From: Acinetobacter sp. WU_MDCI_Axc73
GTDB taxonomy: Bacteria; Pseudomonadota; Gammaproteobacteria; Pseudomonadales; Moraxellaceae
DNA length: 64,000 nucleotides
Assembly (NCBI RefSeq): GCF_025562455.1
Contig: NZ_JAHPRO010000017.1
Span: 1-64,000 of the forward strand
Reading direction: 5' to 3'
The notes under the pieces: model-generated
Told to the model about the DNA's origin: nothing
The model's input: only the letters and a program-made list of their open reading frames with translations
Databases searched by the model: none
Translations under genes and position numbers: made by a program
Shown: positions 1 through 8,100 of the stretch, one piece after another
Layout: each line of letters opens with the position of its first letter
Position numbering within the stretch: the first letter of the stretch is position 1

Positions 1-69
1 AAAACACTAGGTTGGTATACACCGAGTGAAGTTATGGCTGGTTTTTATACTGTTGCACTTGCCGCTTGA
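1..69 (+). mobile_element. C-terminal tail of an IS30-family transposase (partial, runs off the left edge)
   Basis: Reading from base 1 gives 22 codons and a TGA stop at 67-69: KTLGWYTPSEV followed by MAGFYTVALAA. The (R)KTLGWxTPxEV block and a short tail ending in VALxx are what I know from the extreme C-terminus of IS30-family (DDE) transposases, after the catalytic E. Everything before it lies outside the window. The right inverted repeat should lie just after the stop, about 70-95, but I cannot fix the boundary. It sits directly in front of a barrel gene with no proper beginning, which suggests that the element inserted into that gene. The short match makes this moderately sure only. Confidence 0.6.
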
Positions 70-87
70 ATCCGCCAAGAAAAAAAT

Positions 88-663
88 ATGTGGATCGCAA
101 GATTAACTAAAAAAATTGAATTAGATGAACGTCATCAGCTAGGGACAGAGCTAGGGACATCTTTTTGGTATTCAGAGATTGAAAATAAACGCACTCATCG
201 CGATGGACATCGTAACACATGGAATATTTTTGCTACGACCCATTTAGGTCAGTGGCAATGGCTCAGTTTATATGGTCAGCAGAAGGTTAATAATCAGGAC
301 GATATGTTCCCAGAGAGCTCAACCATGGGTGCTTTCGATAGCAATTATCAACTTGCAAACAAAGGACGCTATTTGGTCAATGAAGTTAATTATACCTTTG
401 ACCAACCTTATTTTCACTTAGAAAATATTAAGCCATATTTATCGCACAGTCGTTTCTTTAAAGATGAATCAGGTTATAAAGATTCAGAGCGTTTAATTGG
501 TGGTGTAGCATTTAATTATAAAGCCATTGGTGTTCAGGCTGAATATCTTATGAGTCGCAATGATCCGATGAACGGAGGGGATATGGAGAGTCTGGCACAG
601 GGTAATCAAACTCGAAATGGTTGGGATAAAATGTTCTATCTCGCGTTAGGCTATTATTTCTGA
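88..663 (+). pseudogene. Outer-membrane beta-barrel (porin-like) protein, 5' end missing
   Basis: The 191 codons read like the C-terminal half of an outer-membrane barrel: alternating polar/aromatic strands (for example LGTELGTSFWYSEIE, YLVNEVNYTF, FNYKAIGVQAEYLMS) and a terminal aromatic (LALGYYF), the BAM signal of outer-membrane proteins. It has no signal peptide; the ATG at 88 is simply the first one after the transposase stop and has no ribosome-binding site. Known porins of this kind are usually 350-450 residues, so about half is missing. I infer that an IS30-type insertion just upstream cut off the promoter and N-terminus. The exact porin family is not clear. An unrelated short barrel gene is possible but unlikely without a leader. 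Confidence 0.6.
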
Positions 664-671
664 TAATCAGA

Positions 672-707
672 TTTGGGCTTAATGCAGTGAAAAGGCATGA
701 GCCCAAA
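672..707. terminator. Hairpin between convergent genes
   Basis: TTTGGGCT (672-679) pairs with AGCCCAAA (700-707) around a 20-base loop. It lies between the convergent ends of the porin fragment and the 710-1774 gene. There is no long T run, so termination is only likely. Confidence 0.4.
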
Positions 708-709
708 GT

Positions 710-1774
710 TTAATGTTGATTCAAGTGTTTGGAAATCACATTGAGCGTATCTGCGCGAAAATAAAATGGTTTCAATAGATTAAAGATCAAAGGCTCTAAT
801 AAATTCTGTTCATCTAATGCCTGAATCGCCTTAGGATAAAAACGTAAAGCTTCTGTGTGTATATCTTGTTCGGTTAAACCAATTCCAAACAGTAAATCTT
901 GCAAGGTTTCATCTTCATAAAAACGATAAAACACTTCAACTCCATGTAAAATCAGGTTTTGCATTAAAGGCGATTGGCGTAACTCTTTCCAATATTCGTA
1001 AATTAAAACAAAAAACTCTTCAATATCAATGGGTTTTAGCTGAGAAGCGTATTGGTAGATTGTTTTTTCTTTGACGTCATCCCAAATATCACGGATGAGA
1101 ATTTCCAAATCTTCATTACTTAAAATGCTTAACCCAGCAAGTTGCTGCTGAATAAACTCAGCTAGATAATCTTCCAGTTTTTGCTCAAGACGTTGCTGCT
1201 GAATGCTCGAAAACTGAAGTAATTTACGTCTCCATTCAGATCCAGTTCGTTCTGATAAGTGACTTTTGGAGTTTAAGGTCGTAAATAATACAGGAAGCTT
1301 ATTCTGTAAAACTGTAGTAGCAATAAACTGGCATAACTGCCGAATCGCAGGACTACTTTTCAAAAATTGGTTTAAATAAACCCGTACATTATCGAGTTCT
1401 AGAAATTTGGATAACCAGATTTCAAATTGATAATCAGAAACCAAGTCATTGACAGTGGCGGTAGACTGAAGCGTATATAAATAAATTTTTTGCGCAATTT
1501 CGCCAATAAACTCAAGCAAACCAGCGCCAAGCTGCATTTCTAAGGCATAGCGTTTGACGACATCTTGTAATTGCTCAAGGCTCACCACTTGACCGAGTGT
1601 CAAATGTTGCGAGGTATTAAAAATGAGATGCGTAATATACTGTAAATATTCTGGTGAATGTTCACCAGTAAGCTGCTGTTTAAAATAATTCACTTGCTCA
1701 AGCAAAAGTGCTTGAGCAAGTTGTTCGCTAGGCGATAATGTCTGATCCGTGACAATTTGATCCTTAGATGTCAT
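710..1774 (-). CDS. Conserved protein of unknown function, all-helical, partner of nadE
   Basis: I do not recognise the family by name. The protein has about 354 residues, is rich in L, Q and E, looks all-alpha, and has no signal peptide or membrane segment, so it is probably cytoplasmic. The C-terminal half (from about residue 200) has a run of helices with conserved-looking aromatics (IRDIWDDVKEK, FYRFYEDETLQDLL, NLLKPFYFRAD) that resembles the 43378-44373 protein of this window. Start choice: the ATG at 1774 has GGAG five bases upstream; an in-frame ATG at 1789 lacks such a site. Either start overlaps the 3' end of nadE, which points to translational coupling in one operon. A link with NAD metabolism is inference from position only. 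Confidence 0.75.
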   Translation of the reverse strand: MTSKDQIVTDQTLSPSEQLAQALLLEQVNYFKQQLTGEHSPEYLQYITHLIFNTSQHLTLGQVVSLEQLQDVVKRYALEMQLGAGLLEFIGEIAQKIYLYTLQSTATVNDLVSDYQFEIWLSKFLELDNVRVYLNQFLKSSPAIRQLCQFIATTVLQNKLPVLFTTLNSKSHLSERTGSEWRRKLLQFSSIQQQRLEQKLEDYLAEFIQQQLAGLSILSNEDLEILIRDIWDDVKEKTIYQYASQLKPIDIEEFFVLIYEYWKELRQSPLMQNLILHGVEVFYRFYEDETLQDLLFGIGLTEQDIHTEALRFYPKAIQALDEQNLLEPLIFNLLKPFYFRADTLNVISKHLNQH

Positions 1775-3392
1775 CTGGTCTCCAACCATTTACGATAGGG
1801 TAGCGGCGTTCGCGACTAAAAGCACGTGAGCTGATACGCGGTCCAATCGCACCTTGACGACGTTTGTATTCATTTCGATCTACAAGACCAATGACTTTTT
1901 CAACCACTGCTTTATCAAAACCTTTGGCAATGATATCGGCCTGACTTTGATCTTCTTCAATATAAGCATACAGAATTGCATCCAGAATATCATAAGCAGG
2001 TAATGAGTCCTGATCTTTTTGGTCTGGACGTAATTCCGCTGACGGTGGTCGAGTGATCACACGTTCGGGAATAACAGGCGTATCACTTAAACTATTACGA
2101 TACTTCGCCAGTTCAAAGACGATGGTTTTATACACATCTTTTAATACCGCGAATCCACCGACCATATCACCATAAAGTGTACAATATCCGACTGCCAGTT
2201 CAGATTTATTTCCCGTTGAGAGAACGAGATTACCAAATTTATTAGATAAACCCATCAATAGTGTGCCACGTGCACGAGCTTGCAGATTTTCTTCAGTGGC
2301 ATCGGCTGGGCTGTTGCCAAAAAATGGATATAGTGTTTGCATAAAGCTATTCACAATATTGTGAATTTCAGCAATACCAAAGGTTATCCCCATACGTTTT
2401 GCTTGTTCAGCGGCGTCTTCAACACTAATTTGCGCAGTATAAGTATAAGGCATCATCACTGCCTGAACTTTATCTGGGCCTAGAGCATCCACCGCGATAG
2501 CAAGGGTGAGTGCTGAATCGATCCCACCAGATAAACCTAAAATTACGCCTGGAAAACCAGAACGTTGGACATAGTCACGAGTCGCCATGACTAAACCTTG
2601 ATAGATTTCAGCAATCGCATCCAGATTTGGTGATGGATCGGCTACATTAAACTTTTTATCTTCTGGATTAAAATCTGTGAAATAAAGAGCTTCCTTAAAG
2701 CTAGGGGCTTTGAGTGCAAGACTGCTGTCATGATTGATGATAAAACTACTTCCATCAAAAATCAGATCATCTTGTCCACCGACTTGATTGACATAAATCA
2801 AATTCACATTAAATTGTTTAGACAATTCTGTCAGCGTTTGTACACGATGTTGTGGCTTACCCACTTCATAAGGAGATGCATTTAAAATAACAATACTATC
2901 TACATTGAGCTGTGCGACTTGCTTAACCGTATTGATCGACCAGATGTCTTCACAAATCAAAACGCCAAATTTATGACCTAAATATTCAAAAATGAGATGC
3001 TGATGACCTTCATTAAAATAACGTTTTTCATCAAACACACCGTAGTTAGGTAGATTGTGTTTGTTATAAATTCCCAGTACTTGACCGTCTTTCATCACTG
3101 CTGCTGAGTTATAACGCTGACCTTCTTCGGTCAAATGTACAAAGCCAAATACCATGACGATATCTTTGACTTCAGCAAGCTGTTTAAAGGCTTTTTCGAT
3201 ACGTTTAGCAAGTGCTGGACGTAACAATAAGTCTTCAGATGGATAACCGATCACTGAAAGTTCTGGGAAAATAATTAGATCAGCATTTTGTTTTTTTGCT
3301 TCAAGCGCCTGCTCAATCATTTTTTGAGCATTTGCATCTATATTGCCAATATGCGGTGAAAATTGGGCCAGGGCAATTTTAAAACTTTTCAT
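1764..3392 (-). CDS. nadE: Glutamine-dependent NAD+ synthetase
   Basis: Converts nicotinic acid adenine dinucleotide to NAD+ with ATP and ammonia drawn from glutamine, the last step of NAD synthesis, in the cytoplasm. The 542 residues hold an N-terminal carbon-nitrogen hydrolase (glutaminase) domain with the triad E44 (FPELS), K111 (NKHNLPNYGVFDE) and C147 (LICEDIW), then a synthetase domain with the ATP pyrophosphatase loop SGGIDS at 288-293. Length and order match the glutamine-using bacterial enzymes, not the short ammonia-only NadE. A gene of unknown function overlaps its stop codon. PnuC, encoded at 15.1 kb, feeds the same cofactor pool. Confidence 0.96.
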   Translation of the reverse strand: MKSFKIALAQFSPHIGNIDANAQKMIEQALEAKKQNADLIIFPELSVIGYPSEDLLLRPALAKRIEKAFKQLAEVKDIVMVFGFVHLTEEGQRYNSAAVMKDGQVLGIYNKHNLPNYGVFDEKRYFNEGHQHLIFEYLGHKFGVLICEDIWSINTVKQVAQLNVDSIVILNASPYEVGKPQHRVQTLTELSKQFNVNLIYVNQVGGQDDLIFDGSSFIINHDSSLALKAPSFKEALYFTDFNPEDKKFNVADPSPNLDAIAEIYQGLVMATRDYVQRSGFPGVILGLSGGIDSALTLAIAVDALGPDKVQAVMMPYTYTAQISVEDAAEQAKRMGITFGIAEIHNIVNSFMQTLYPFFGNSPADATEENLQARARGTLLMGLSNKFGNLVLSTGNKSELAVGYCTLYGDMVGGFAVLKDVYKTIVFELAKYRNSLSDTPVIPERVITRPPSAELRPDQKDQDSLPAYDILDAILYAYIEEDQSQADIIAKGFDKAVVEKVIGLVDRNEYKRRQGAIGPRISSRAFSRERRYPIVNGWRPDDI

Positions 3393-3658
3393 CCAAACCT
3401 AATCCTAGATTAAATATATAGATATACACAACATGTTGATTTATCATTTTTTTTGTTCAACTTTGCGTATGAGGTAACAAAGTAAAGTAACGTATAACGT
3501 AAAAGCGCAAGGTGGATAATATATACCAATCCAGTGTTTTTCGGCGTAAAAAATGACAAGTTTTTGCATATTATTATGGAATACTTACAAATTGACATTT
3601 TTTAAGCAACATCATCATAGCATTATATTAAGCAAATAATGATTTGTTTAGAAATAAG

Positions 3659-4117
3659 ATGATATACGGTTTAAACAAGTATTTAATGCTTCAAAAACGC
3701 TTGCTGACAGATGCTGAAAAGCAACTGGCAATGAGTGTGTTTGGCACCTCCATTGATCTTAAGCATGTTCAAATTGTGGCGCATCGATTGGTTTTAAAAC
3801 ACTATGCAATTAGTCCCAATGGAAATATTTATTTTCATCCAGCAAATTGGTGTGAGGACTTTACTCAAGATACAATTTTAAAGCAGTCGTGGCTTATTCA
3901 TGAACTGGTACATGTTTGGCAGTATCAGCAAGGTGTTAAGCTGATTCGTACAGCTCTTTTTGATCGTAAATATAATTATGTGTTACAGCAGGGAAAACAG
4001 TTTTTTCATTACGGTATTGAACAACAAGCGCAGATGGTACAGGACTATTTTATTCGCTTGCACACAGGACAACCCTGTCAAGATCTTGCTAAATGTATTC
4101 CATTTATTCCGAAATGA
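3659..4117 (+). CDS. Putative zinc metallopeptidase-like protein, Vgr-related family
   Basis: The protein has 152 residues with a single HExxH motif, HELVHVWQYQQG, where the two H and the E could bind zinc and act as base. The preceding block (LTDAEKQLAMSVFG, then SPNGNIYFHP) follows the pattern I know from proteins annotated as Vgr-related proteins in Proteobacteria, which share the HExxHxxQ core with DUF4157-type domains. No signal peptide is visible and no type VI secretion gene is nearby, so the Vgr name says little about its job. A TTG at 3644 would extend it by five codons; the ATG at 3659 is preferred, though its ribosome site is weak. Substrate unknown. Confidence 0.65.
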   Translation: MIYGLNKYLMLQKRLLTDAEKQLAMSVFGTSIDLKHVQIVAHRLVLKHYAISPNGNIYFHPANWCEDFTQDTILKQSWLIHELVHVWQYQQGVKLIRTALFDRKYNYVLQQGKQFFHYGIEQQAQMVQDYFIRLHTGQPCQDLAKCIPFIPK

Positions 4118-4194
4118 TACTTAGACCTATTGTGGATGTGGGTGTCAATAAAAACGGAAGATTAACGTTCATGAAAGAAAGTATCTAAAAGCGT

Positions 4195-4228
4195 CAGAGG
4201 TCAAATCGCAGCAATGATTTAACCTCTG
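4195..4228. terminator. Hairpin between convergent genes
   Basis: CAGAGGTCAAATC (4195-4207) and GATTTAACCTCTG (4216-4228) form a 13-base stem with one mismatch and an 8-base loop, in the gap between the HExxH gene and the small secreted protein. No clear T tract on either strand, so a terminator role is tentative. Confidence 0.4.
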
Positions 4229-4291
4229 TCACTTGGTCTAAACTGGGAAATTTAAACCTAAATAAATGCTGTTATTGAGAGAGGCTCTATA

Positions 4292-4525
4292 TTATTGAGC
4301 TGGTTGTGTTGGTTGAGCCTGTCCTTGAGTTTCAGCAGCATTTTCAGAGCCAGGTTGGGCTGAGGTCGGCTGACCAGCAGCTGATTCAGGTGTAGCTGTG
4401 TTTGGAGATTCTTGAGTTGATACGACTACTTTTTCTTGTTCTTGAGCATGATCTGCTTTTGCAGCAAAAGTAGTAGCAGCAGCTAAAGTAAGTGATGAAG
4501 CAAGAAGAATTTTAACGAGTTTCAT
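4292..4525 (-). CDS. Small secreted Ala/Gln/Pro-rich protein
   Basis: About 77 residues: a signal peptide (MKLVKILLASSLTLAAATTFA) with cleavage likely after TFA, then a low-complexity mature part rich in Q, A, P, E, S and T (SAAGQPTSAQPGSE, QAQPTQPAQ). No cysteine follows the leader, so it is not a lipoprotein. The start at 4525 has AGGA eight bases upstream; the upstream in-frame ATG at 4534 overlaps that site and is less likely. No fold or function can be read from it. It probably stays disordered in the periplasm or outside the cell. Confidence 0.65.
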   Translation of the reverse strand: MKLVKILLASSLTLAAATTFAAKADHAQEQEKVVVSTQESPNTATPESAAGQPTSAQPGSENAAETQGQAQPTQPAQ

Positions 4526-5022
4526 TGGAGGCATCCTTTATTTAAATTAAAAAAAGCGATCAGTGAATGATTTTGAATTGAGTAATCAAACCACTTCGCT
4601 TGAACATCATGCTAGAAGTTCTGTTGACAGGCAGCAATCAATGCAACAATGCTTAACGAGCAGATTTACACAAAAATTACAATGGGTCGTGTACTGTATT
4701 TTTATTGTAAAAACCATGCAATTTAATCCTATAAAAAGTGTATGGAATTATTTCGTGGTGGTTAAAAATAAACCAATATTATTACTCATATTTACATAGA
4801 TGAGAAAAAAATAAGAAAAGTTAAATTGGATATTTCACTTAATAAATTTGTTTTAATTATTTTATTGGATATGTAGTGTGATTTTTGTCACATAATTACT
4901 TCAAATTAATATCTTAAGAAAGAGCTATGTATTTTTAAAAGATCCATAATAAGATAGATCAAGTCGATATTAAGACGCCCAAAAAACCAAAATGCTCCCA
5001 TGATTGATAAGCTGAGTTTAAC
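4526..5022. other. Intergenic region of about 500 bp with a CRP-like site
   Basis: AT-rich, between divergent genes. It holds a perfect CRP-type palindrome (see 4877-4892). A 78-codon open frame at 4563-4799 has no ribosome site and no recognisable protein character, and I do not treat it as a gene. Promoters of both flanking genes must lie here. Confidence 0.5.
4877..4892. promoter_or_regulatory. CRP/Vfr-type binding site
   Basis: TGTGA-TTTTTG-TCACA is an exact match to the consensus half sites TGTGA and TCACA with the standard 6-base spacer. It lies 130 bases before the GTG of the COG0523 GTPase gene and about 350 bases from the divergent secreted-protein gene. Acinetobacter has a CRP/Vfr-type regulator (established knowledge); which gene is controlled is not shown by sequence. 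Confidence 0.5.
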
Positions 5023-6021
5023 GTGAAAATTATTAATTCAACATCTGTTCCCACTCATATTCTTTCAGGATTTTTAGGGGCAGGTAAAACGACTTTGCTG
5101 CAACATTTATTGCAACAAAAGCCTGAACATGAAGTCTGGGCAGTACTTATGAATGAATTTGGTCAAATCGGTGTGGATCAACAGCTTTTACCGCAGCAGC
5201 AGGGGTTTGAAATCAAAGAGCTGCTGGGCGGTTGTATGTGTTGCAGTAGTCAATTGCCTTTGCATATCGCTTTGGCTCGTTTGCTTTCTGAGTCAAAACC
5301 AGATCGTTTATTTATAGAACCAACAGGACTAGGGCATCCTGCACAATTAATGGAACAACTGACTGAGCCGCATTGGCAGAGTAGTCTAGATATGCGTGCA
5401 TTGGTTACTGTAGTAGATGGCAGTCGATTACATGAAAGTGATTGGGTCAAACAAAATCTCTATGAAGATCAGATAAAGGCCGCTGAAATCATCGTAATTT
5501 CGCATACCGATGTGATGACATTTGACGATGATCAAGCATTGTTGCAACTTCAGCAAGAATATCAGGTTTACCAACAGCATTGGTTGAAGGCTGCACATGG
5601 GGAGCTTCAGCTAGAACAGATTGATCTGGCACATGTTATCCATGAACGTAAAATCCAGCCTTTACTGATCCAGCAAAGACAACAGTCGACTGCGAAACAA
5701 GCAAGCGAAATCAAAGAATTACCTTACCATTATGTAGAACACGCGCAGGGTTATATGGTTGCAGGTTGGAAATTTCCACGTCGATGGGTTTTTAATTTTG
5801 ACCAATTACTGGATGTTTTATGTGAACAGCAGGATTGGTTGCGTATAAAAGCCATTTTTCATACTCATCAGGGCTGGATGTATTTTAATTGCAACCCGAA
5901 TCAGTTTAATTATAAAACGGGCGAAGAAAATATAGATAACCGCATCGAAATGATTAGCCAGCATGAGCACAACTGGCTCAAACTGGAAACTGATTTATTG
6001 GCAGCGAGAATAGAAACCTGA
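5023..6021 (+). CDS. COG0523 (CobW/YjiA-type) metal-binding GTPase
   Basis: G3E-family P-loop GTPase, likely a metallochaperone or metal-insertion factor in the cytoplasm. It shows the Walker A motif GFLGAGKTT (16-24), the family metal-binding CxCC as CMCC (71-74) after ELLGG, and IEPTGLGHP before the second half. The C-terminal CobW_C domain is present but short; 332 residues is close to E. coli YjiA/YeiR and shorter than Acinetobacter ZigA-type proteins. No His-rich loop is seen, so the metal (zinc is most usual) cannot be decided. GTG start; weak ribosome site. A CRP-like palindrome lies 130 bases upstream. No Zur-type box was recognised. Confidence 0.85.
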   Translation: MKIINSTSVPTHILSGFLGAGKTTLLQHLLQQKPEHEVWAVLMNEFGQIGVDQQLLPQQQGFEIKELLGGCMCCSSQLPLHIALARLLSESKPDRLFIEPTGLGHPAQLMEQLTEPHWQSSLDMRALVTVVDGSRLHESDWVKQNLYEDQIKAAEIIVISHTDVMTFDDDQALLQLQQEYQVYQQHWLKAAHGELQLEQIDLAHVIHERKIQPLLIQQRQQSTAKQASEIKELPYHYVEHAQGYMVAGWKFPRRWVFNFDQLLDVLCEQQDWLRIKAIFHTHQGWMYFNCNPNQFNYKTGEENIDNRIEMISQHEHNWLKLETDLLAARIET

Positions 6022-6036
6022 TCAGGTTTCTATTCT
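6007..6036. terminator. Perfect 30-base palindrome over the stop codon, likely two-way terminator
   Basis: AGAATAGAAACCTGA (6007-6021) and TCAGGTTTCTATTCT (6022-6036) are exact reverse complements with no spacer. The TGA stop of the COG0523 gene is within the left arm. It lies between two convergent genes (ends 6021 and 6069), fitting a bidirectional terminator, though neither side has a long T run. Confidence 0.55.
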
Positions 6037-6068
6037 ATATCAAGACTATGTAAGGTTTATAAATAGAT

Positions 6069-7328
6069 TTATTTTTGATCCAATACTGCTTTGGCTTGTG
6101 CATGATCAATGTCTTTTTCCCAATGGGCGATGACAACAGTCGCAACACAGTTGCCGATGAGGTTGGTACAAGCACGTACAATTCCAATAAACCAATCCAC
6201 CGAAAGAAGAAGTACTAGACCAATTGCAGGTAAGCTTGGAATAACGGATAAAGTCGCGGCTAAAATCACCAAAGCTGAGCCTGGAATACCGTGTGCACCT
6301 TTAGAGGTCACCAGTGAAACTAATAAAATAGCCAGTAGATCATGCATGGAAAGATCGATATTGCAGGCTTGTGCAATGAAAATAACGCCCAAAGTTAAGT
6401 AGATAGAAAATCCATCCAGATTAAAAGAATAACCCGTTGGAATCACCAAACCGACCGTTGAATCTTTAATACCAAGCGCTCTTAGCTTTTTCATGATTTG
6501 TGGCAAAACTGAATCTGAAGACGCGGTCCCTAAAACAATCGACAGTTCATCTTTAAAGTAGTTTAAAAATTTGAAAATATTTAAACCTGCAAGTTTAAGG
6601 ATAGAACCTAAAATCACTACCACAAAGACAATACAAGTCAAATAAAACAAAATCACCAGATAGCCCAGTTGCATGAGCGAGTCCAGTCCAAATTTTGCGG
6701 TGGTATAGGCCACCGAGCCTAAAACGCCTAAAGGTGCGAGACGAATAATAAGTCCCATCATTTTGAATAAAACTTCAGAAAAAGCTTCGATGGATTGACA
6801 GACCAATGATGAAAACTGTTTAGGAATTAGCAGCAGACTGACACCAAATAAAATTGCAATCAGTAAGACTTGAAGAATGTCTCCATCTGTAAAGGCACCA
6901 AATAACGTTTTCGGAATAATATGTAAAATAAAATCCGAACCTGAACTAATCGTGTGTGCACGTTCGGTATAGGTGCTTAAGTCTTTGCTGTCTAGCTTGG
7001 TGATATCAATATTCATTCCGACACCAGGCTTGAAGATATAAGCGACGGCAATGCCCAATATAAGTGCAATAGTCGTGACTACTTCAAAATAGAAAATAGT
7101 TTTCGCACCAACTTTTCCCATTTTTTTAATATCACTTGCACCATATATACCCAACACCACAACACAAAACACAATAGGGGCGATGAGCATTTTGATCAAA
7201 GAAATGAAACCATCACCCAATGGCTTTAAATTTAAAGAGAAATCATGAAAACTTAGACCAATTGCGATTCCCAAAATCAATGCAATAATGACTTGAAGAA
7301 AAAGACTGGATTTAATTTTTTGCCACAT
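6069..7328 (-). CDS. dctA: C4-dicarboxylate:cation symporter, DctA-like (DAACS family)
   Basis: Inner-membrane carrier of the dicarboxylate/amino acid:cation symporter family, expected to take up succinate, fumarate, malate or related acids with H+ or Na+. The 419 residues are mostly membrane segments, with the family core PTGYSFNLDG, the serine-containing SSDSVLPQ hairpin, the TSKGAHGIPGSALVILAATL segment and RACTNLIGNCVATVVIAHWE near the C-terminus. FYFEVVTTIAL and the NLIGN block are closer to DctA than to the glutamate carrier GltP, so dctA is my choice, but aspartate/glutamate transport cannot be excluded. No dctB/dctD-type sensor pair is adjacent. It stands alone between convergent and divergent neighbours. 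Confidence 0.85.
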   Translation of the reverse strand: MWQKIKSSLFLQVIIALILGIAIGLSFHDFSLNLKPLGDGFISLIKMLIAPIVFCVVVLGIYGASDIKKMGKVGAKTIFYFEVVTTIALILGIAVAYIFKPGVGMNIDITKLDSKDLSTYTERAHTISSGSDFILHIIPKTLFGAFTDGDILQVLLIAILFGVSLLLIPKQFSSLVCQSIEAFSEVLFKMMGLIIRLAPLGVLGSVAYTTAKFGLDSLMQLGYLVILFYLTCIVFVVVILGSILKLAGLNIFKFLNYFKDELSIVLGTASSDSVLPQIMKKLRALGIKDSTVGLVIPTGYSFNLDGFSIYLTLGVIFIAQACNIDLSMHDLLAILLVSLVTSKGAHGIPGSALVILAATLSVIPSLPAIGLVLLLSVDWFIGIVRACTNLIGNCVATVVIAHWEKDIDHAQAKAVLDQK

Positions 7329-7464
7329 TGTACAGGTTCATCATCGAGAATTTACTCAAACATTGCAAAAAGCTCGCCAGTTTTAGAGTGAGCAATCAAA
7401 AAAATTAAAGATCAATGATTGCTGCATTGTCAGGAAATTTGAACAGATGAAAACGATGACTACA

Positions 7465-7485
7465 ACCTGATTGCTAAAATCAGGT
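7465..7485. promoter_or_regulatory. Inverted repeat between divergent genes, possible operator
   Basis: ACCTGATT and AATCAGGT form a perfect 8-base inverted repeat with a 5-base spacer. It lies 35 bases before yaeQ and about 140 bases before the divergent dctA gene, overlapping a TATGCT that could be the yaeQ -10. It may be an operator or a short hairpin. The regulator is unknown. Confidence 0.3.
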
Positions 7486-7519
7486 ATGCTAGCGCCCATC
7501 AAAAATGGACAGTTTCATT

Positions 7520-8056
7520 ATGGCGCTCAAAGCAACAATCTATAAAGCAGACTTAAATATTGCAGATATGGATCAGCATCAATATGGTGATTATCAACTT
7601 ACATTGGCACTCCATCCTTCTGAAACTTTAGAGCGTTTGATGGTTCGTATTGTGGCTTTTGCACGTTATGCAGATGAACAACTTGAATTTACCAAAGATT
7701 TATTTGAAACCGATGAACCCGCTTTATGGAAAAAAGACTTAACAGGTTTACTTGAGCAGTGGATTGAAGTGGGTTTGCCGTCTGAAGATAAAGTCAAAAA
7801 AGCGGCTGCGCGTTGTAAACAGGTTGCTGTGATTGCTTATGGATCACAAGTCGATGACTGGTGGAAACGAAATTCTAAAATTAAAACTCTGGAAAATGTG
7901 GAAGTTTGGCAAATTTCATCAGAGAGTTCATCGCAACTTGAGCAACTTTGTCAGCGTACGATGCAATTACAACTGAACGTGATGGATGGTGAGTGGACAC
8001 TCATCGGTGATCAGGCACAAGTTGTAATTCAATGGACACAGTTACAGGCGTTATAA
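7520..8056 (+). CDS. yaeQ: YaeQ family protein
   Basis: Conserved cytoplasmic protein with a PD-(D/E)XK nuclease-like fold in known structures; its cellular role is not established. The sequence follows E. coli YaeQ nearly along its length: MALKATIYKADLNIADMD, then LHPSETLERLMVRIVAF, DEPALWKKD, WIEVGLPSEDKVKKA and the C-terminal LQLNVMDGEWTL block. Family alignment decides the start: MALKATIYKA begins at 7520, so the in-frame TTG/ATG codons from 7505 are not needed. 178 residues, close to the usual 180. Followed after 44 bases by an FKBP gene on the same strand, perhaps co-transcribed. Confidence 0.92.
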   Translation: MALKATIYKADLNIADMDQHQYGDYQLTLALHPSETLERLMVRIVAFARYADEQLEFTKDLFETDEPALWKKDLTGLLEQWIEVGLPSEDKVKKAAARCKQVAVIAYGSQVDDWWKRNSKIKTLENVEVWQISSESSSQLEQLCQRTMQLQLNVMDGEWTLIGDQAQVVIQWTQLQAL

Positions 8057-8100
8057 TCTTAGCAAGATAAGCCAACTTATTTGATCTGGAGAAATGTATC

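Noticed and set aside
3410-3598. 62-codon minus-strand ORF upstream of nadE
   Set aside because: AT-rich promoter region, no ribosome site, no family character.
4563-4799. 78-codon plus-strand ORF
   Set aside because: No ribosome site and low protein-like character; lies in a promoter region.
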